DNA of 64,000 bases from Capsaspora owczarzaki ATCC 30864 (lineage: Eukaryota > Opisthokonta > Filasterea): NCBI RefSeq assembly GCF_000151315.2, contig NW_011887292.1, forward strand, positions 3,214,366 to 3,278,365, in the 5' to 3' direction. The translations under genes and the position numbers were made by a program. The notes beneath the pieces are model-generated. The model did not search any database and was not told the DNA's origin. It worked only from the letters and a program-made list of their open reading frames with translations. Shown here piece after piece: positions 19,147 through 30,425 of this stretch (position 1 is the first letter of the stretch; every line of letters starts with the position of its first letter).

Positions 19147-22100
19147 CCCATTCAATGGAAACTCTATTGAAAAAAAAATCAAGAAAAAAAATCTTTGAAT
19201 TTTGGTCTTTTTTTTCAATCCAAGATCTTGATTTTTTTTTTTAATTGATTTTGATTTTGATTTTGATTTTTCTGTTTTTCTGTTTCAAAACCTCACTTTT
19301 TGATTTTTCTGTTTTTTCACTTTTGTTTGTTTCTGTTTTTCAATCCTTTTTCAAAAAAACAAAACACAGAACTCCAAACACTCGATACCGACATGCAGAC
19401 ACTCGTGTACGAGAATTACAACAAGTTTATCAGCGCGACCGACACAATCCGCGAAATGAAGTCCAAGGTGGAGTCGATGGAGGACGAAATGGCCAAGCTC
19501 GCTCAGAATATGAGCAGCATCACAACGGCCAGCGCGGAAATCCACGGCTCGCTCGGCAAGAAGCACGAGCAAATCGCCAAGCTCACCAACGTGCACTTGC
19601 TCCTGAAAAAGCTGCAATTCCTGTTTGAGCTGCCCGCGCGCCTGAAAAAGTGCATGGAATTGAATGCCTACGGCCCAGCAGTGCAGTACTATGTGAAGGC
19701 GTCCGGTGTGCTTGAGCAGTACAAGGAAATGCCTTCCTTCCGCGGCATCCACGCCGATTGCCAAGCCATCATGACGAACGTGGCCACCAAGCTCCACCAG
19801 CGCCTCAACGACAAGCACACCACCCCTTCCTTGGCCATCGAGACGATCGAGCTGCTGCTCGACCTCGGCGAGCCCACGGGGGATCTTTGCGATCTGTACA
19901 TTGCCAAATCGCGCGAGGCTTTGAACGCCGACCTCGCGCGTATCGCAAGCCACGTGCCCCCACCGCCCCCAGCAGCAGCAGCCCCGGTGCAACCTTCACA
20001 ACAGAAAGGGGCATCCACCACCGCCACCGCTGCCGCCGCCACCGCCGCACCAGTCGCGTCGCCTCCCCCTCCGTCCACCAGCGCATTGCCCATCCCCAGC
20101 CCGTCGTGGTCGGCAGAATTCGAAAGCGCGACGTTTGTGGAAACCCTGGTCGTGCCATTTGTTCGCACCCTCTCTGAAGCCATTGCCAACTTTCGCACGC
20201 TCTTTCTCTCGTCAGACCAAAACCGCCGGCGAAAGGCCATCCCGCAGGAACGCGAGGTGCTTCATCGCAAGCTGAACGAGCACTCCACGGATATCTTCCG
20301 CCAATTCATCGAGCTGGTCGAGCGTCGCTTGGGCTTTGAGGTCACCGCGTCGAACGGTGTCCTTCTTGTGCAGGCGCTGGACAAGATTTTTGCCGAGCTG
20401 ATGCGTCTGGAGCGCTCCTTCTCGGAGCTGCATCCGCGCAAGATTGCGGCTGCCATTGTTCGCAAGACCATCAGCGCACGCGTGGCACACTGCAACCGCA
20501 CGCTCCAGGGCTTCCTCTCGTCCTCGCTCGCCTCGCTGGCCACGGCCGTCGCGGATGCGGCTGGGCGCAAGGCTGCTGCTGCCGCCGCGGCAGTCGCTGC
20601 ACCCACCCTTGCTGCCCCGACACCAACGGCAGTCTCCGAGAGCACCAGCGCCAACAGCGTGCCTGACGCTGTCTCGTCGAACACTGCATCCTCTGCTCCT
20701 TCTCCGACACCGGCCTCCCCAACGCCTGCCATCTTGACTGCGGCGCACTTGGAACTGCGCAACGGCCTGCTGGAGCGCCTCAAGCTGACCATGATTGAGC
20801 TCCAGGCATACACTGTGTCTGACTTTGCCGCGACACTCGAAAACTTCCGCAGCGAGTTTGAGACCAAGTCCGTGCGCTGGGAAATCATCTTCAACTTTTT
20901 CGACTCGCTCTGCGTCACGATTGCTGACATTGTCAAGCAGTTCTCCGCCACGGCTCATCTCGGCAACGCTCCTGCGTCTGGCGCGCCTGGCACAGGCTCC
21001 TCGGTGCCCCATCAAGCCATTCTGGTGCTCTGCCGTCTGTGCATTGACTTGGAGGCCAGTGGCGTGGGTACGGTCGTTCGCATTGCCGACGAGCTCTTCC
21101 CCATGAGCAGCGCCAACCAGAAGCGGACGATTCTGCCGCTCGACGAGATGCACAAGCAGCTCCGTACCAGCTCGCAGCAGCTCATTGCGGCGTATGTGGA
21201 AGCCCAGGGCCTGTTGCTCTCGCAGATGATTCGCAAGAGCGTTGAAACGCGTGACTGGCTGTCCACACCCGAGCCGCGCAACGTGCGCCCCGTGATGAAG
21301 CGCGTCGTTGAAGATTTGACGGCCCTGGATATCGAAGTGGGCCAGCTGTTTGAAGAGGAGCGTGCGCGCAGCTCAGAGTCGAGCCGCAAGGCTCACAGCA
21401 CCACTGGCCGCTCCATGGTCAGTGGAAGCGCAGCGAGCGGCCCAGACCGGCGCTTTGTTTCCCCGACGTCGTTTGAAAACTCGCTCATGAGCAACATTCA
21501 AAAGCTCTTCTCTGAGCGGATTGAGATTTTCGGAGCCGTCGATTTCACCAAGAATTCGATTGTCACTGGCATTTTCAAAATTACCCTCAAGGCAAGGTTT
21601 TTTTTTAAAAAAAAAAGTGCTTTGTGCTCTTTGCATAGAGGAGAGGGAACCCGCGCTTGTGTTTTTGCAACTCGTTGCTCAGACAGGAATTTGATTTTTT
21701 GTTTTTCGGTGCACGACAGACTTTCTTTGAGAGCGCCCGTTTGCGCACCTTTAACAAGTTCGGGTTGCAGCAAATTCAGGTCGATACTCATTATCTTCGG
21801 CTGAACCTGTGGCATCTGATCACTGACGAAAAGTATGTATCGTTTCGAAATTGCGAATGTCTTGGCGTGTGTTTTTCACTGACACCCTGCGGTCTGATTT
21901 TTTTCTGTACTTGTCCTCCTTCAGTTTGTTGAATTCTCTGCTTGATGAAGTGGTGACCAGTACTAGCACACGATGCGTGGAGGTCGTTTTGATGGAGCAC
22001 AGTGTACGTGACAATGCTTTTTTTTTCTTTTTCTTTTTTTTTGGGGGGGGGGGTCTTGCCATTTCTGCCTGCTGGTGGGACAGAGGTTTTTTCTTTGTAT

Positions 22101-22181
22101 GATTGCGATGACTCACTGATCTCTGACTGTGACGACCTTGCGCTTTTTCAGGTTCTCGATCTCATCTGCAGGCGATCTTAA
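18344..22181 (+). CDS. VPS51: VPS51, subunit of the GARP/EARP tethering complexes
   Basis: VPS51 is the core subunit that helps tether endosome-derived vesicles at the trans-Golgi. Exons: 18344-19019, 19370-21591, 21720-21832, 21925-22003 and 22152-22181, giving 1,039 residues. Family blocks: RGLLKMYYGV (about 71-81), FDPKEYFHKILQEQSLPQLM, then at the start of exon 2 LDTDMQTLVYENYNKFISAT, and LLKKLQFLFELPARLKKCMEL. The C-terminal blocks FGLQQIQVDTHYLRL, LLNSLLDEVV and RCVEVVLME cross exons 3-5 and end in VLDLICRRS. Long Ala/Pro/Ser-rich inserts make it larger than the roughly 780-residue human protein. Intron 2 (21592-21719) appears to use a GC donor, since only that keeps phase and the conserved reading. 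Introns 1 and 2 carry long A or T runs. Confidence 0.92.
19110..19144. repeat. Poly-A tract inside VPS51 intron 1
   Basis: About 35 A in a row, followed by T-rich sequence with repeats of TTGATTTT (about 19240-19275) before the acceptor at 19369. Confidence 0.85.
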
Positions 22182-22497
22182 TCCACGTTCGCTGGTTTTC
22201 TTTTCATGAAAATCAACAGCTTTCCCTCTTTGTGTGTATTCTCTTGGTTTTTTTGTAAACAGTACACGATTTAATCTTGCTTGACTCTAGCTCGTATTGT
22301 GTTTTTGCACTCGTGATAAAACAGCAAAACGCGCTGAAACACCAAATCGCAACAGAATAAAAGTACATGAACGGAAATGCGTAGCACACTTGTGACGAGC
22401 CGGGTCGCGACGCCATTAAAGCTACCCCGACACTGGTTCCCTGGCTAGCACATACAAAAAAAAAAGCAAAAACAAAAGAAATCCCACCCCCGTTGTC
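22182..22497. other. Convergent 3' intergenic region
   Basis: About 315 bp between the stop codons of VPS51 and the Na+/H+ exchanger, which face each other. It holds the 3' UTRs and poly(A) signals of both genes. No gene seen. Confidence 0.5.
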
Positions 22498-25400
22498 TTA
22501 GGCTTGGGACTCCGACTGTGACGACGAGGAACCGGGGGTTGCCTGTTGTGGCTGGGAGCCTGATTCGCTCAGTGCAATCAAGAGATCATCCGCAGGCATC
22601 GGCGAAGTGGGAGCAGAAGGCCTTTGGAATTGGGGATGAGGCGAAGTGGCGCTGTGCACGTGATAGCCAGTGCCGGCTGACTCTTGCCGACTGAGACTAC
22701 TTGCGGCCCGACTGGTCTGCCGAGAGTACGCTTGATCTTGATTTTGTTGAGCTGAAGGACTTGCGCGTTGGTCAACAAAATACACGTCACGTCCAGAGCG
22801 CTTGGAGCCGAGGTGCAGCTGCCGAGCCTCGTCCAACGCGGCCTCGACATTCTCGTCTGAAACGGTTGCCACCTCACGAGCGCCACGAATCGTTTGACGA
22901 GTGGACGCAGACCGTGAGACAGGAGCCGACACCGTGGACACACCTCGACTACGATCGAACGATGGACTGAGCTCCATGTGGTCGTGGTCGTTGAAAGAGT
23001 CCGCAAAGGCGCGGTAACCGCTTTCGTGCGAAATGCTGTCATTGTCCCCCTGCGCTGAAGGGGAACGATCCACCGAATGTGTCGAGCCGTACGACATTCC
23101 GCGTTGCACCTGCGCGCGTTGCTCGTTCAGTCGGTCGTCGTCAGTCAGGTAATAGTTGTAGGTGGCAGTGTTTTGCAGCGAAGGCTCGTAGCTGCCATGA
23201 CGGCTGTCCAAGCTGTTGCTTCGAGAAGCACGCATCGGCAGCTGCGTCGAGCCAACGGGCGCAACATCGAACGGCTGCTCGTCTCCGAGCTGCGGCTCGT
23301 GAGCCGTGGGATCGTCGGCGTGGTCCAGCAGAGGTGAATACCCGCTGGTGGACTGGCGATGCTCTGGCGCCTCAGAGTCGGCCACGGCCTCGGGTCGGCG
23401 AAGGCGACCACCGAACATGGGCTTCATTACCTTCTCGTCAATGCGAATCCACAAGGCGTGGAATCGCGAGCGAGGCTTCTTGCCGGCCGGACTGGCGTGC
23501 GCGTGTCGTGCGCTCACATCCGTGTCGAAATCCGGGCGGGTCATGGTCTCGAGAGTGTCGTGCGAAAGGTCGGAATCAAAGCGGTCAATGTTGAGAATCC
23601 GGAGAGTGGGCTCGGTGAGACAGCCCAGGACGAGCGTTGTGAACAGGACAATGACCATGGTGGTGGTGACGATGGCGTTGTTGTTGATGCAGGACGTTTC
23701 AGTGCACGACGAAGGAAGGGTGAGCGCCAGCGAGAAGGCGATGGCGCCTCGAAGACCCGCAAAGGCCATCATGCACTGCATGTTAAAGGTAATGCGCACT
23801 TTGCGGAAGAGATTGAGAATAAAGGAGAGCGGAAAAACGGACAGGATGCGGCTGAAGAGCACAATGACGGTGGTGAGTGCGATAAACCCAATGTGGTACT
23901 CGGCGTTTGCCTCGGAGAAGGCGTGCAGGCCGAGATAGAGGTACACGACTGTCTCGGTGATAAAGGTCAGCGTCTTGGAAGTGTGACCAAAGGCCACGCG
24001 GGACACTTGACTGAGGTTGTAGAACGTGTAGTGTGCCATCGACAAACCGCAGAAAAAGAGAGCCATCAAACCGCTCAATTCGGCAGCTTCCGCAGAAAGG
24101 AAGCTAATGTACGCAATGATGAGCAGAGAGGACGTCTCAAAGTAAGGGTGGTGACGCAAGTCAACCCGCTTCATGCAGAACGCAGCCACCAGCGAGATGG
24201 CAACGCCAATGGCGATCGAGCCCACGGAAACCAGCACAAACGTGCCAATGGCCTTGAACACGTTCGCAACCGAGGCATCCTCGGCGCGGAAGTTCAGGAA
24301 CGAGTGAAACAAGACAATCGACACGGCATCGTTGAGCACAGCCTCGCCAAACACGAGCGAGTAGAGCAGTGGGTCGACGTTCAGGGATCCCAGCACCGAC
24401 AGCGTGGCGACAGGATCTGTGTGTTAAGGTCAAGCGGATTGATTTGGGTGAGTAAAGAGGGAATGAACGAGAATAAAAACGACTGACTGAGCAAAAACTT
24501 GAAAAAATCATCAAGCTCTCGAGAACGTGAAGCATACCAGTGGCAGAAAGCAGCGAGCCAAATACAAGGCTATCCACAGGATTGGTCGAGTTGATGGCGT
24601 CGAGGTGCGGGTTTCGGGTAATGCCGTATACGGAAAGACCTGCAAAACAAGAGACGAGCACGCAGAGCAACGTGAGGCTTTTCATCATTGCATCCTTTCC
24701 TCCAAACCAATTCTTGTGATCATGATGCTGACGACGCTGATGGTGATAAAGTGTGTGCTGGCTGCTGCATTCGTAGTTTGTTCAAAGTCATCGACCTCGT
24801 CGCGTGACGTTTGCGCCCATCATGAGAACATGACCATTTACAGCAGGTATCGGTCTGTCACATTGCATTTTGCGCTAATGACATGATGCACAACGCAACG
24901 CAACGGCGTCGCATCAGCACACTGAGCACACACATACATTCTCTCCCTCTCTCTTTCGCTCTCTTCGATCGAAGCAAATCTCTCCTCAGAACGATGAGAG
25001 CAGCAGTTGATCCCCTTCAGAATCGCGTCGCTTTCACATCCCATTGTTTCAGTGCTAATCCACACTCCCGTTCGTCTTCCATCCAGCTGAACGGATCACC
25101 ACCAGAGTGGTTCAACAGTAAAAAAAGTCCCTCACATCGTTATGACTGTCTCAGGCTCAGAAGCAGAAAGGAAAAAGATAAAAAAATAAAATAAAATAAA
25201 ATAAAATAAAAAACAGGTTTCGCTCATTTGTCGGTTGGTGTTTGCGATGCCCAGCTGCCCTTCCCTTCATCCATCCATCCATCCATCCAGTGGCCAGACA
25301 CAACAAGAAACCTCCATTCAAAAGGAATCGACGAACGCCTTTTGTTGAAGGAGGAAGGGAGGAGGAGGACGCTGGTGGTTGATCGATGGATTGGATTCAC

Positions 25401-25785
25401 AACGTGCGGCGCGAGTGTGACCGACAACAACAACAACAACAACAACAGGTCGCTTACCGATGACGAGGGTGGAGATCATGGTTCCAAAGACGGCGTACAT
25501 GAGGATGCTGCCAATGTTGGAGAAAAAGTCGCGGCGCTTGAGCGAGTAGCCCGCGTCAAAGATGATTGGCGGCAGTAAAAAATAGTAGAAAAAGTCAGCG
25601 TCGAACGAGGCCTCGCGTCCGAGCGCAAACCGAGCGATCGCGCCAGACGCCATCCCCACAAGCATGGTCGCACCAGACTCGGGCAGGAACCGGATGTTGA
25701 AGTGGACGACCAGGAAGGCCACCAGCACGCAAAACAGCAGCAGCGACGCCACCTCCAAGTCGACCAGCGTCTCTTCCTCAGTCAT
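22498..25785 (-). CDS. Na+/H+ exchanger, organellar NHE clade (SLC9A6-9-like)
   Basis: A 12-segment cation/proton antiporter predicted to act in endosome or Golgi membranes and set luminal pH. Exons: 25458-25785, 24538-24639 and 22498-24416, in phase, 782 residues. Diagnostic blocks: FLLPPIIFDAGYSLKRRDFF in exon 1, SLLSATDPVATLSVLG across the second junction, and VFGEAVLNDAVSIVL with the Asn172-Asp173 pair used for transport. Later blocks are LSGLMALFFCGLSMAHYT and FAGLRGAIAFSLAL. The roughly 310-residue cytoplasmic tail is polar, Ser/Arg/His-rich and likely regulatory. The motifs fit SLC9A6/7/9 and SLC9A8 about equally, so I do not name a single member. Intron 1 is long for this window (about 820 bp) and holds an AAAAT repeat and an ATCC repeat. 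Confidence 0.87.
25187..25212. repeat. AAAAT pentanucleotide microsatellite
   Basis: About five copies of the pentamer AAAAT within intron 1 of the exchanger gene. Confidence 0.8.
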
Positions 25786-26048
25786 GCTGCAGCGGTGATG
25801 CCAAAGTCCAGGCTGATGCTAATGGTGCTGATGATGATGGTGATGATGATGATGATGATGATGATGATAGTATGAGGAGGGTGATAGGAAGGAGTCGTGG
25901 TGGGGAGAGAATTTCGCTGTGACGAGTGGAAATCTCGATCGGCTCCTGCTTCTTCACACCACACAACAACGCTATTGAGGACTGACAAACAGGGAAGGAA
26001 TGGGAAGGCACAAAATAGCAGCATCGACTTGCAAAAAGCTGATCCACA

Positions 26049-26122
26049 ACAAAATCTCTAGCCCGACTTGCACTGTTTCAACCAAGCTTCTAACAAATCC
26101 AAAAATCGGGGGTCTCAAAAAC
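26049..26122 (-). repeat. Dispersed short repeat, copy A
   Basis: Shares long stretches with 28231-28323 and 52768-52855, including GACTTGCACTGTTT, CAAATCCAAAAATC and GGGGGTCTCAAAA. It lacks about 10 and 13 bases present in copy B. Confidence 0.7.
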
Positions 26123-26181
26123 AGGGCAAAATCCTCGAAGAGGGGACGTGTGTTGTATGTGCAGTCCACGTCGGACTAAGG

Positions 26182-26251
26182 AGCAAAAATCCAATTTCTA
26201 GTTCACTGGGAGTGGAAGCAAAAATCCGATTTCTAGTTCACTGGGAGTGGA
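26182..26251. repeat. Two-copy 35 bp tandem duplication
   Basis: 26182-26216 and 26217-26251 are head-to-tail copies that differ at one position (A or G in AATCC(A/G)ATTTC). Confidence 0.85.
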
Positions 26252-26267
26252 AACTCGGTGGGATAAA

Positions 26268-26270
<3 letters not shown>

Positions 26271-26327
<57 letters not shown>
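26271..26327. repeat. CA dinucleotide microsatellite
   Basis: About 28 uninterrupted CA units directly after the stop codon of the orphan gene. Confidence 0.95.
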
Positions 26328-26328
<1 letters not shown>

Positions 26329-26330
<2 letters not shown>

Positions 26331-28161
26331 AGCGGTGCACGTGGCAACACTGTGACGTGTGAGATGTCTGGTTGCGACACTGCCGCGAGCCATCCTTGAT
26401 ACTCGCAATGCATCGGACGGTCTCGACAAGCGATACGAGTTCCCGAGGCACTGTACCATGATGGGGACACGTGGGGTGGGTGTATAGAGCTCCTGGAAAG
26501 GAAGCGCTATCACAGCGACGAGCGGATTTTCTGTCGATTAAGTACCAACCCGACAATTCGTTTGCAACTTGATCCGATGTTTCATCGGTGTCGTCATCCA
26601 GAGAAGAAACTCTCTTGCCGGGTTCGGAAATAAACCAGTCAACGTTTGCTTTCTCCTGACCAAGGACGAAATCCTCGCCATTCAATTTGAACGAGAGCGT
26701 AGCAGGCGGCTTCTCGTTCGCAAAGAACGGGATGTAGACGGAAATGCTATTCACCAAGATTTGAATCGGTCGAGGTGAGTCGAGATCAATGCCTGAAAAG
26801 GTGAATGTTTCTGGCAGTTTCGAGGCAATTTCAAATTCGGAAGCGGTGGGCTTTTTACGAGTGTAGTACTCGACAAGTTGAGTATGCCTATCAGTCGAGC
26901 TTGAAAGGTTGCTGGTGGATGTAACAGGGCTGATGGATGCGGTTGGGGGGACCTGAGTATTTTTATCAGCCGAGCTTGAAAGGTTGCTGGATGTAACCGG
27001 GCTGATGGATGCGGTTGGGACCTTGTCGCGCCACACACGGTGCGCGTTCGCACTGTCAAAGATAAGCACGCAAGTTAACAGTTGCCGTCGTGGTCAAGAT
27101 CCTCCTCACTGGCGTACTTACACTGGAAAGTCCCACATGTCGATGCAGTCAATCCAGAACTTGTAGATGGTTGCATTCAACCACTGATCGAGTGGATCAA
27201 GATTTGTGGCCGTTGTGATACGGTACAAAAACCAACTCAGATCACGGTGATTCAAGGCAATATCGAACGGCCGAAGTTTGCGTTCGACAAGACGACGGAA
27301 CACAAGCTTGACGAGCAAAACATCCGTGGGACTCGAGCTTTGGCTCACAAAGCGGCGCAGCGTCGAAAGTAGGTGGCCCAATTCTTTGTAAATCGGCGGA
27401 AGGTGCATATTGAACACGGTGTCGAGATCTGTCATAGGGATATCCACAACGTCGGATGTCGCAACAGTTGTTACTGGAATGACGCTTCCGCCGCTTTGGC
27501 TGCTACCGCCAGCGCCCCGACCGCGGTTCGGGTTACCGCCGCCGCCAGCACTCCCACGACTGTCACCACCTTTCTTGGACTGCGACGGCTTCTGCTTCAG
27601 GTTGCGGTCAGCATTGCCATTGTCACCACTAGACGGGCGATCGTTCAGTGACAGCTTGGCCATTTCATCCGGAAACAACTGACACTGATCCTTGAAAAGC
27701 GAGGCAAGCGAAGCTTGGAATTCTTCGAGGGACATGCCGCTGCGTGTTGGATGGATACAGTAATGGACAAGTCCGGCGCACAGCCAATCTTCGTCCAGCT
27801 GCTTGGACCATCCGAGACCCGAATTGTGGAACGAGTCGATGGATGCCTGATGACAGGCACTCTCCTGCATATCTGTGAAACCTTTCGGAACGAGCAGCAT
27901 TAGCACCGATAGACCAGGGCGGGGCGTTCCACTTCCCAGGTCGTCAAGGTCGATGTCGAATGTCGCAGGCCCTGCCGGAAAAATGGACCACAGGTGAGCT
28001 ACATTTTCTTTGGAAGCCACATGAACGAGCAGCTACTTACACCATTGAAGGTACATAGTGGATTGGTCCATCCTGTAGTCATTGCCTTGAACATTCACCC
28101 CATCGCTGGGCGCAGGGATGAGACGATGAAAGACGCCCTTGGCTTCGAACCCTTGTGACAT
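26329..28161 (-). CDS. Orphan protein, three exons
   Basis: Exons 28041-28161, 27122-27971 and 26329-27052, joined by introns of about 69 bp with GTAAGT donors and closing phase, giving 564 residues. The N-terminal part (MSQGFEAKGVFHRLIPAPSD) and the start of exon 2 (ATFDIDLDDLG, then RPGLSVLMLLVPKGF) look globular. A central Gly/Ser/Arg/Asn-rich linker is followed by a helical region (IYKELGHLLSTLRRFV, then LVKLVFRRLVERKLRPFDI). Exon 3 has a two-copy tandem repeat and then a region ending in many Cys/His (CRNQTSHTSQCCHVH), without a motif I know. I do not recognise the family. A shorter first intron (acceptor 27999) would also keep phase. The gene sits between two direct copies of the dispersed repeat. 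Confidence 0.65.
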
Positions 28162-28230
28162 TGTCGAAGAAAAAGGGGGGGGGGAAATGAATGAATGAAT
28201 GAATGAAGCTCGCAGTGCCTTGATGACTTC

Positions 28231-28323
28231 ATCAAAAAGCTCTAGCCTGACTTGCACTGTTTGACTGATCAGCCAAGCTTCAACAAATCCAAAAATCAAT
28301 CTTTTTCATCGGGGGTCTCAAAA
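28231..28323 (-). repeat. Dispersed short repeat, copy B
   Basis: Lies about 70 bp upstream of the orphan gene's ATG and in the same orientation as copy A. It is the longest of the three copies and contains CTTTTTCATCGGGGGTCTC, absent in part from copy A. Confidence 0.7.
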
Positions 28324-28392
28324 TCCGTGTGGGAGATGCTGCGATAATCCCTCAGTCATAATTTTTGAAAACCCAAGACCTCTCTACATTCG

Positions 28393-29198
28393 ATGAGCAA
28401 GTTCGGAGGCGGCAGTAGTGGCGGTGGCGGCGGCGGCGGCGGCGGCGGTGCTGGGAACAACAAGCGAGTGAGCAATCTGCTGTTTTCGAGCGAGACGCCG
28501 ACCTTCCTGCGCAAGATGCAGGAGCAGTTGACTGCGAGCGATGAGCAGGCCCGGATGGAACGCCTCAAGGCCAAGTATCCCGACCGGATATTCAAGGCAG
28601 GGGCGAACGGTGAAGACGACGACGAGGTCGATGACATTGACCTGCCCAACGCCGAGGACCGCCCGACAGTGGTCGTTCTGCGCACAGGAGATCTCACAAT
28701 GGCACAAGCCGATGTCGCACGGGGCAAGCGACCCGCGTCGGACGCAGATCAGGAGCAGCAGCCCGGCGAGGTTGAGAGCGAGCATGATTCAGGTAACAAA
28801 AAAAAAAAGCCTCTCAGAACGCTCAGGCCAGTGTACCTGTGAACATGTCAGTGGGGAAGCTGAAGCCAATGCAAGCATGCATTGGAATTGTTTGTGCGGC
28901 GGATTTGGCGGAACTTGTATGCAAGCATGCTCACCCTTCAACGTTGGACCATCTATCTGACACGATTCCAAACATTGCAGAAGACGACAAGCCTGCGGAA
29001 GCAGAGCCTGGTAAGATTGCCTTTCGATCACGGAAAAAGCCGCGCGTGGACGATGGCAGTGCGAGCGGTACAGCGTCAAGCAAGTTATCGACAAACAGCT
29101 CTACTGCGGCGGCGGCGGCAACCTCCAAGCCAACTGGTGCCAAACTCAAGCAACTACAAAATACAAAGTTGCTTTCGTTTGATGATGAAGATGGATGA
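28393..29198 (+). CDS. KIAA1143: KIAA1143 / DUF4604 family protein
   Basis: Exons 28393-28792 and 28981-29198, 205 residues. KIAA1143-type proteins are small, conserved eukaryotic proteins of poorly known function. Recognised blocks: PTFLRKMQEQL near the start, RPTVVVLRTGDLTMAQAD (about 95-112) matching the family's VVVL(R/K)xGDL core, and the C-terminal KLLSFDDEDG. A Gly run follows the start (MSKFGGG). The middle is acidic and basic in turn, with a KKPR patch that could be a nuclear signal. The intron has a GTAACA donor and a TTGCAG acceptor. The gene diverges from the orphan to its left, with 231 bp between starts. Confidence 0.85.
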
Positions 29199-29280
29199 GC
29201 GGCTGCAGCTTGCCGAATGTTCACCTTGAATGTAACAAAATCGAAACCAATCAATCTGCTTCAACGCGCTTGTCGGCCGA

Positions 29281-29505
29281 TCATTCCAGCTCAATCCGTG
29301 TCTTTTTCGAAGGTCGCGCTGTTGATTTGGATTCTATCGATACGATCGAGCATTCCTCGCTGTCATCTTCGGCACTCGTTGCCGGGCGCTTCTCGATGGT
29401 GACAATGCCGCGCTTTTTCTTGACGCCAGCACTCCATCGCACCATGCCCACTTTTTGCATCGTCCATTGTTCGTCTAGTGACCAGAATGTGACAGGTTGT
29501 TGCAC
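29281..29505 (-). CDS. Possible last exon of an unidentified gene
   Basis: A minus-strand frame with coding-like composition: EQWTMQKVGMVRWSAGVKKK, then acidic and basic residues, ending KKTRIELE before a stop at 29281. A TAG acceptor lies just upstream. A second candidate exon at about 29590-29660, with a good acceptor (TTTTGCAG) and a GTATCA donor, does not join it in phase. I do not recognise a family; it may be a decayed or mis-called gene. Confidence 0.25.
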   Translation of the reverse strand: MQQPVTFWSLDEQWTMQKVGMVRWSAGVKKKRGIVTIEKRPATSAEDDSEECSIVSIESKSTARPSKKTRIELE

Positions 29506-30055
29506 CAGTTAGCACTGCTATGTCTAGGCTCCAAGCAAACGTGAATCGAGCATCGCCCGGCATGTCCACGTTGATACCAAGGCACAAGATTGGCTACATC
29601 GGGGCCTGGATCGCTTGCCGAAGCCCACCTCCGCCAGCGGTCTGCAAAAGGCTACGCGCTCACCCTGTCTTGATTCATGAACTCTGTAACACTTTGAGCA
29701 ACACAATGAACACTTCATCGCAGACCACAGCAACAAACGCGGGATGCAAGAACACTGTCTAACTCAAAATTTTCACAACACAAAATTGACTCTTTGGCAC
29801 ATTTGTTCAACACTGTAGAACTCGGAAGCACATCCCATCCGCTCAGCTGGAGGCGGCCAATCTCGATTGTTAAACACAGAACGGAGGAGGAGAGGTCCCC
29901 GACACATCCGCAATCGTTTACAAATTGCGCGCCCTTGCCCCTTCCGCTCCAGAGCGACCGCACCCAATGCACCCCGCTGTGACTGCCATTGCAACACGCC
30001 ACAGACCTTCACAACCACAATCGAAAAACAACGGCTTGAGCAGCAGCAGCAGCAT

Positions 30056-30066
30056 CAACAACAACG

Positions 30067-30144
<78 letters not shown>
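30056..30144. repeat. CAA trinucleotide microsatellite
   Basis: About 28 CAA/ACA units with few interruptions; the plus strand would encode Gln, Asn or Thr runs. Confidence 0.95.
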
Positions 30145-30301
30145 GAGGCACTCGAATCAGAAGCTGCAGAGCAAGGTGCAGCATGCATGCCTCCAACGAG
30201 TGCAACGCGCTCCATAGATGGTGGAGTTCGTTTGCGGTCAAATAGGACTCCAATGCCGCGTGTTTCATTGACGGGCTTGCTTTGATGTTAACCGCGACTG
30301 G

Positions 30302-30425
30302 ACAAATGCGTCCGTTGCTTTTTGTTTTTGAACTTTTTCTTTTTTTTTTTGTAAGATCACTTTACAAATGCGTCCGTTGCTTTTTGTTTTTGAACTTTTT
30401 CTTTTTTTTTTTGTAAGATCACTTT
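30302..30425. repeat. Two-copy 62 bp tandem duplication
   Basis: The block beginning ACAAATGCGTCCGTTGC and ending GTAAGATCACTTT is present twice in a row with no visible difference, including its internal T run. Confidence 0.85.

Larger units (their letters stand above)
25786..26328. other. Intergenic region with repeats
   Basis: About 540 bp between the exchanger start and the stop of the next minus-strand gene. It holds a TGATGATG run near 25830-25867, one copy of the dispersed repeat, a 35 bp tandem duplication and a CA microsatellite. No gene seen. Confidence 0.5.

Noticed and set aside
23359-24486. Plus-strand frame of 375 codons
   Set aside because: Antisense to the Na+/H+ exchanger exon 3, whose membrane segments and transport motifs are clear.
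26049-28323. Reading the two direct repeat copies around the orphan gene as the ends of a retroelement
   Set aside because: The repeats are short and diverged, the gene between them has spliced host-like structure, and there is no sign of reverse transcriptase, integrase or capsid parts.
30009-30268. Leu- or Val-run frames on the minus strand at 30.0-30.3 kb
   Set aside because: They are only the translation of the CAA microsatellite.
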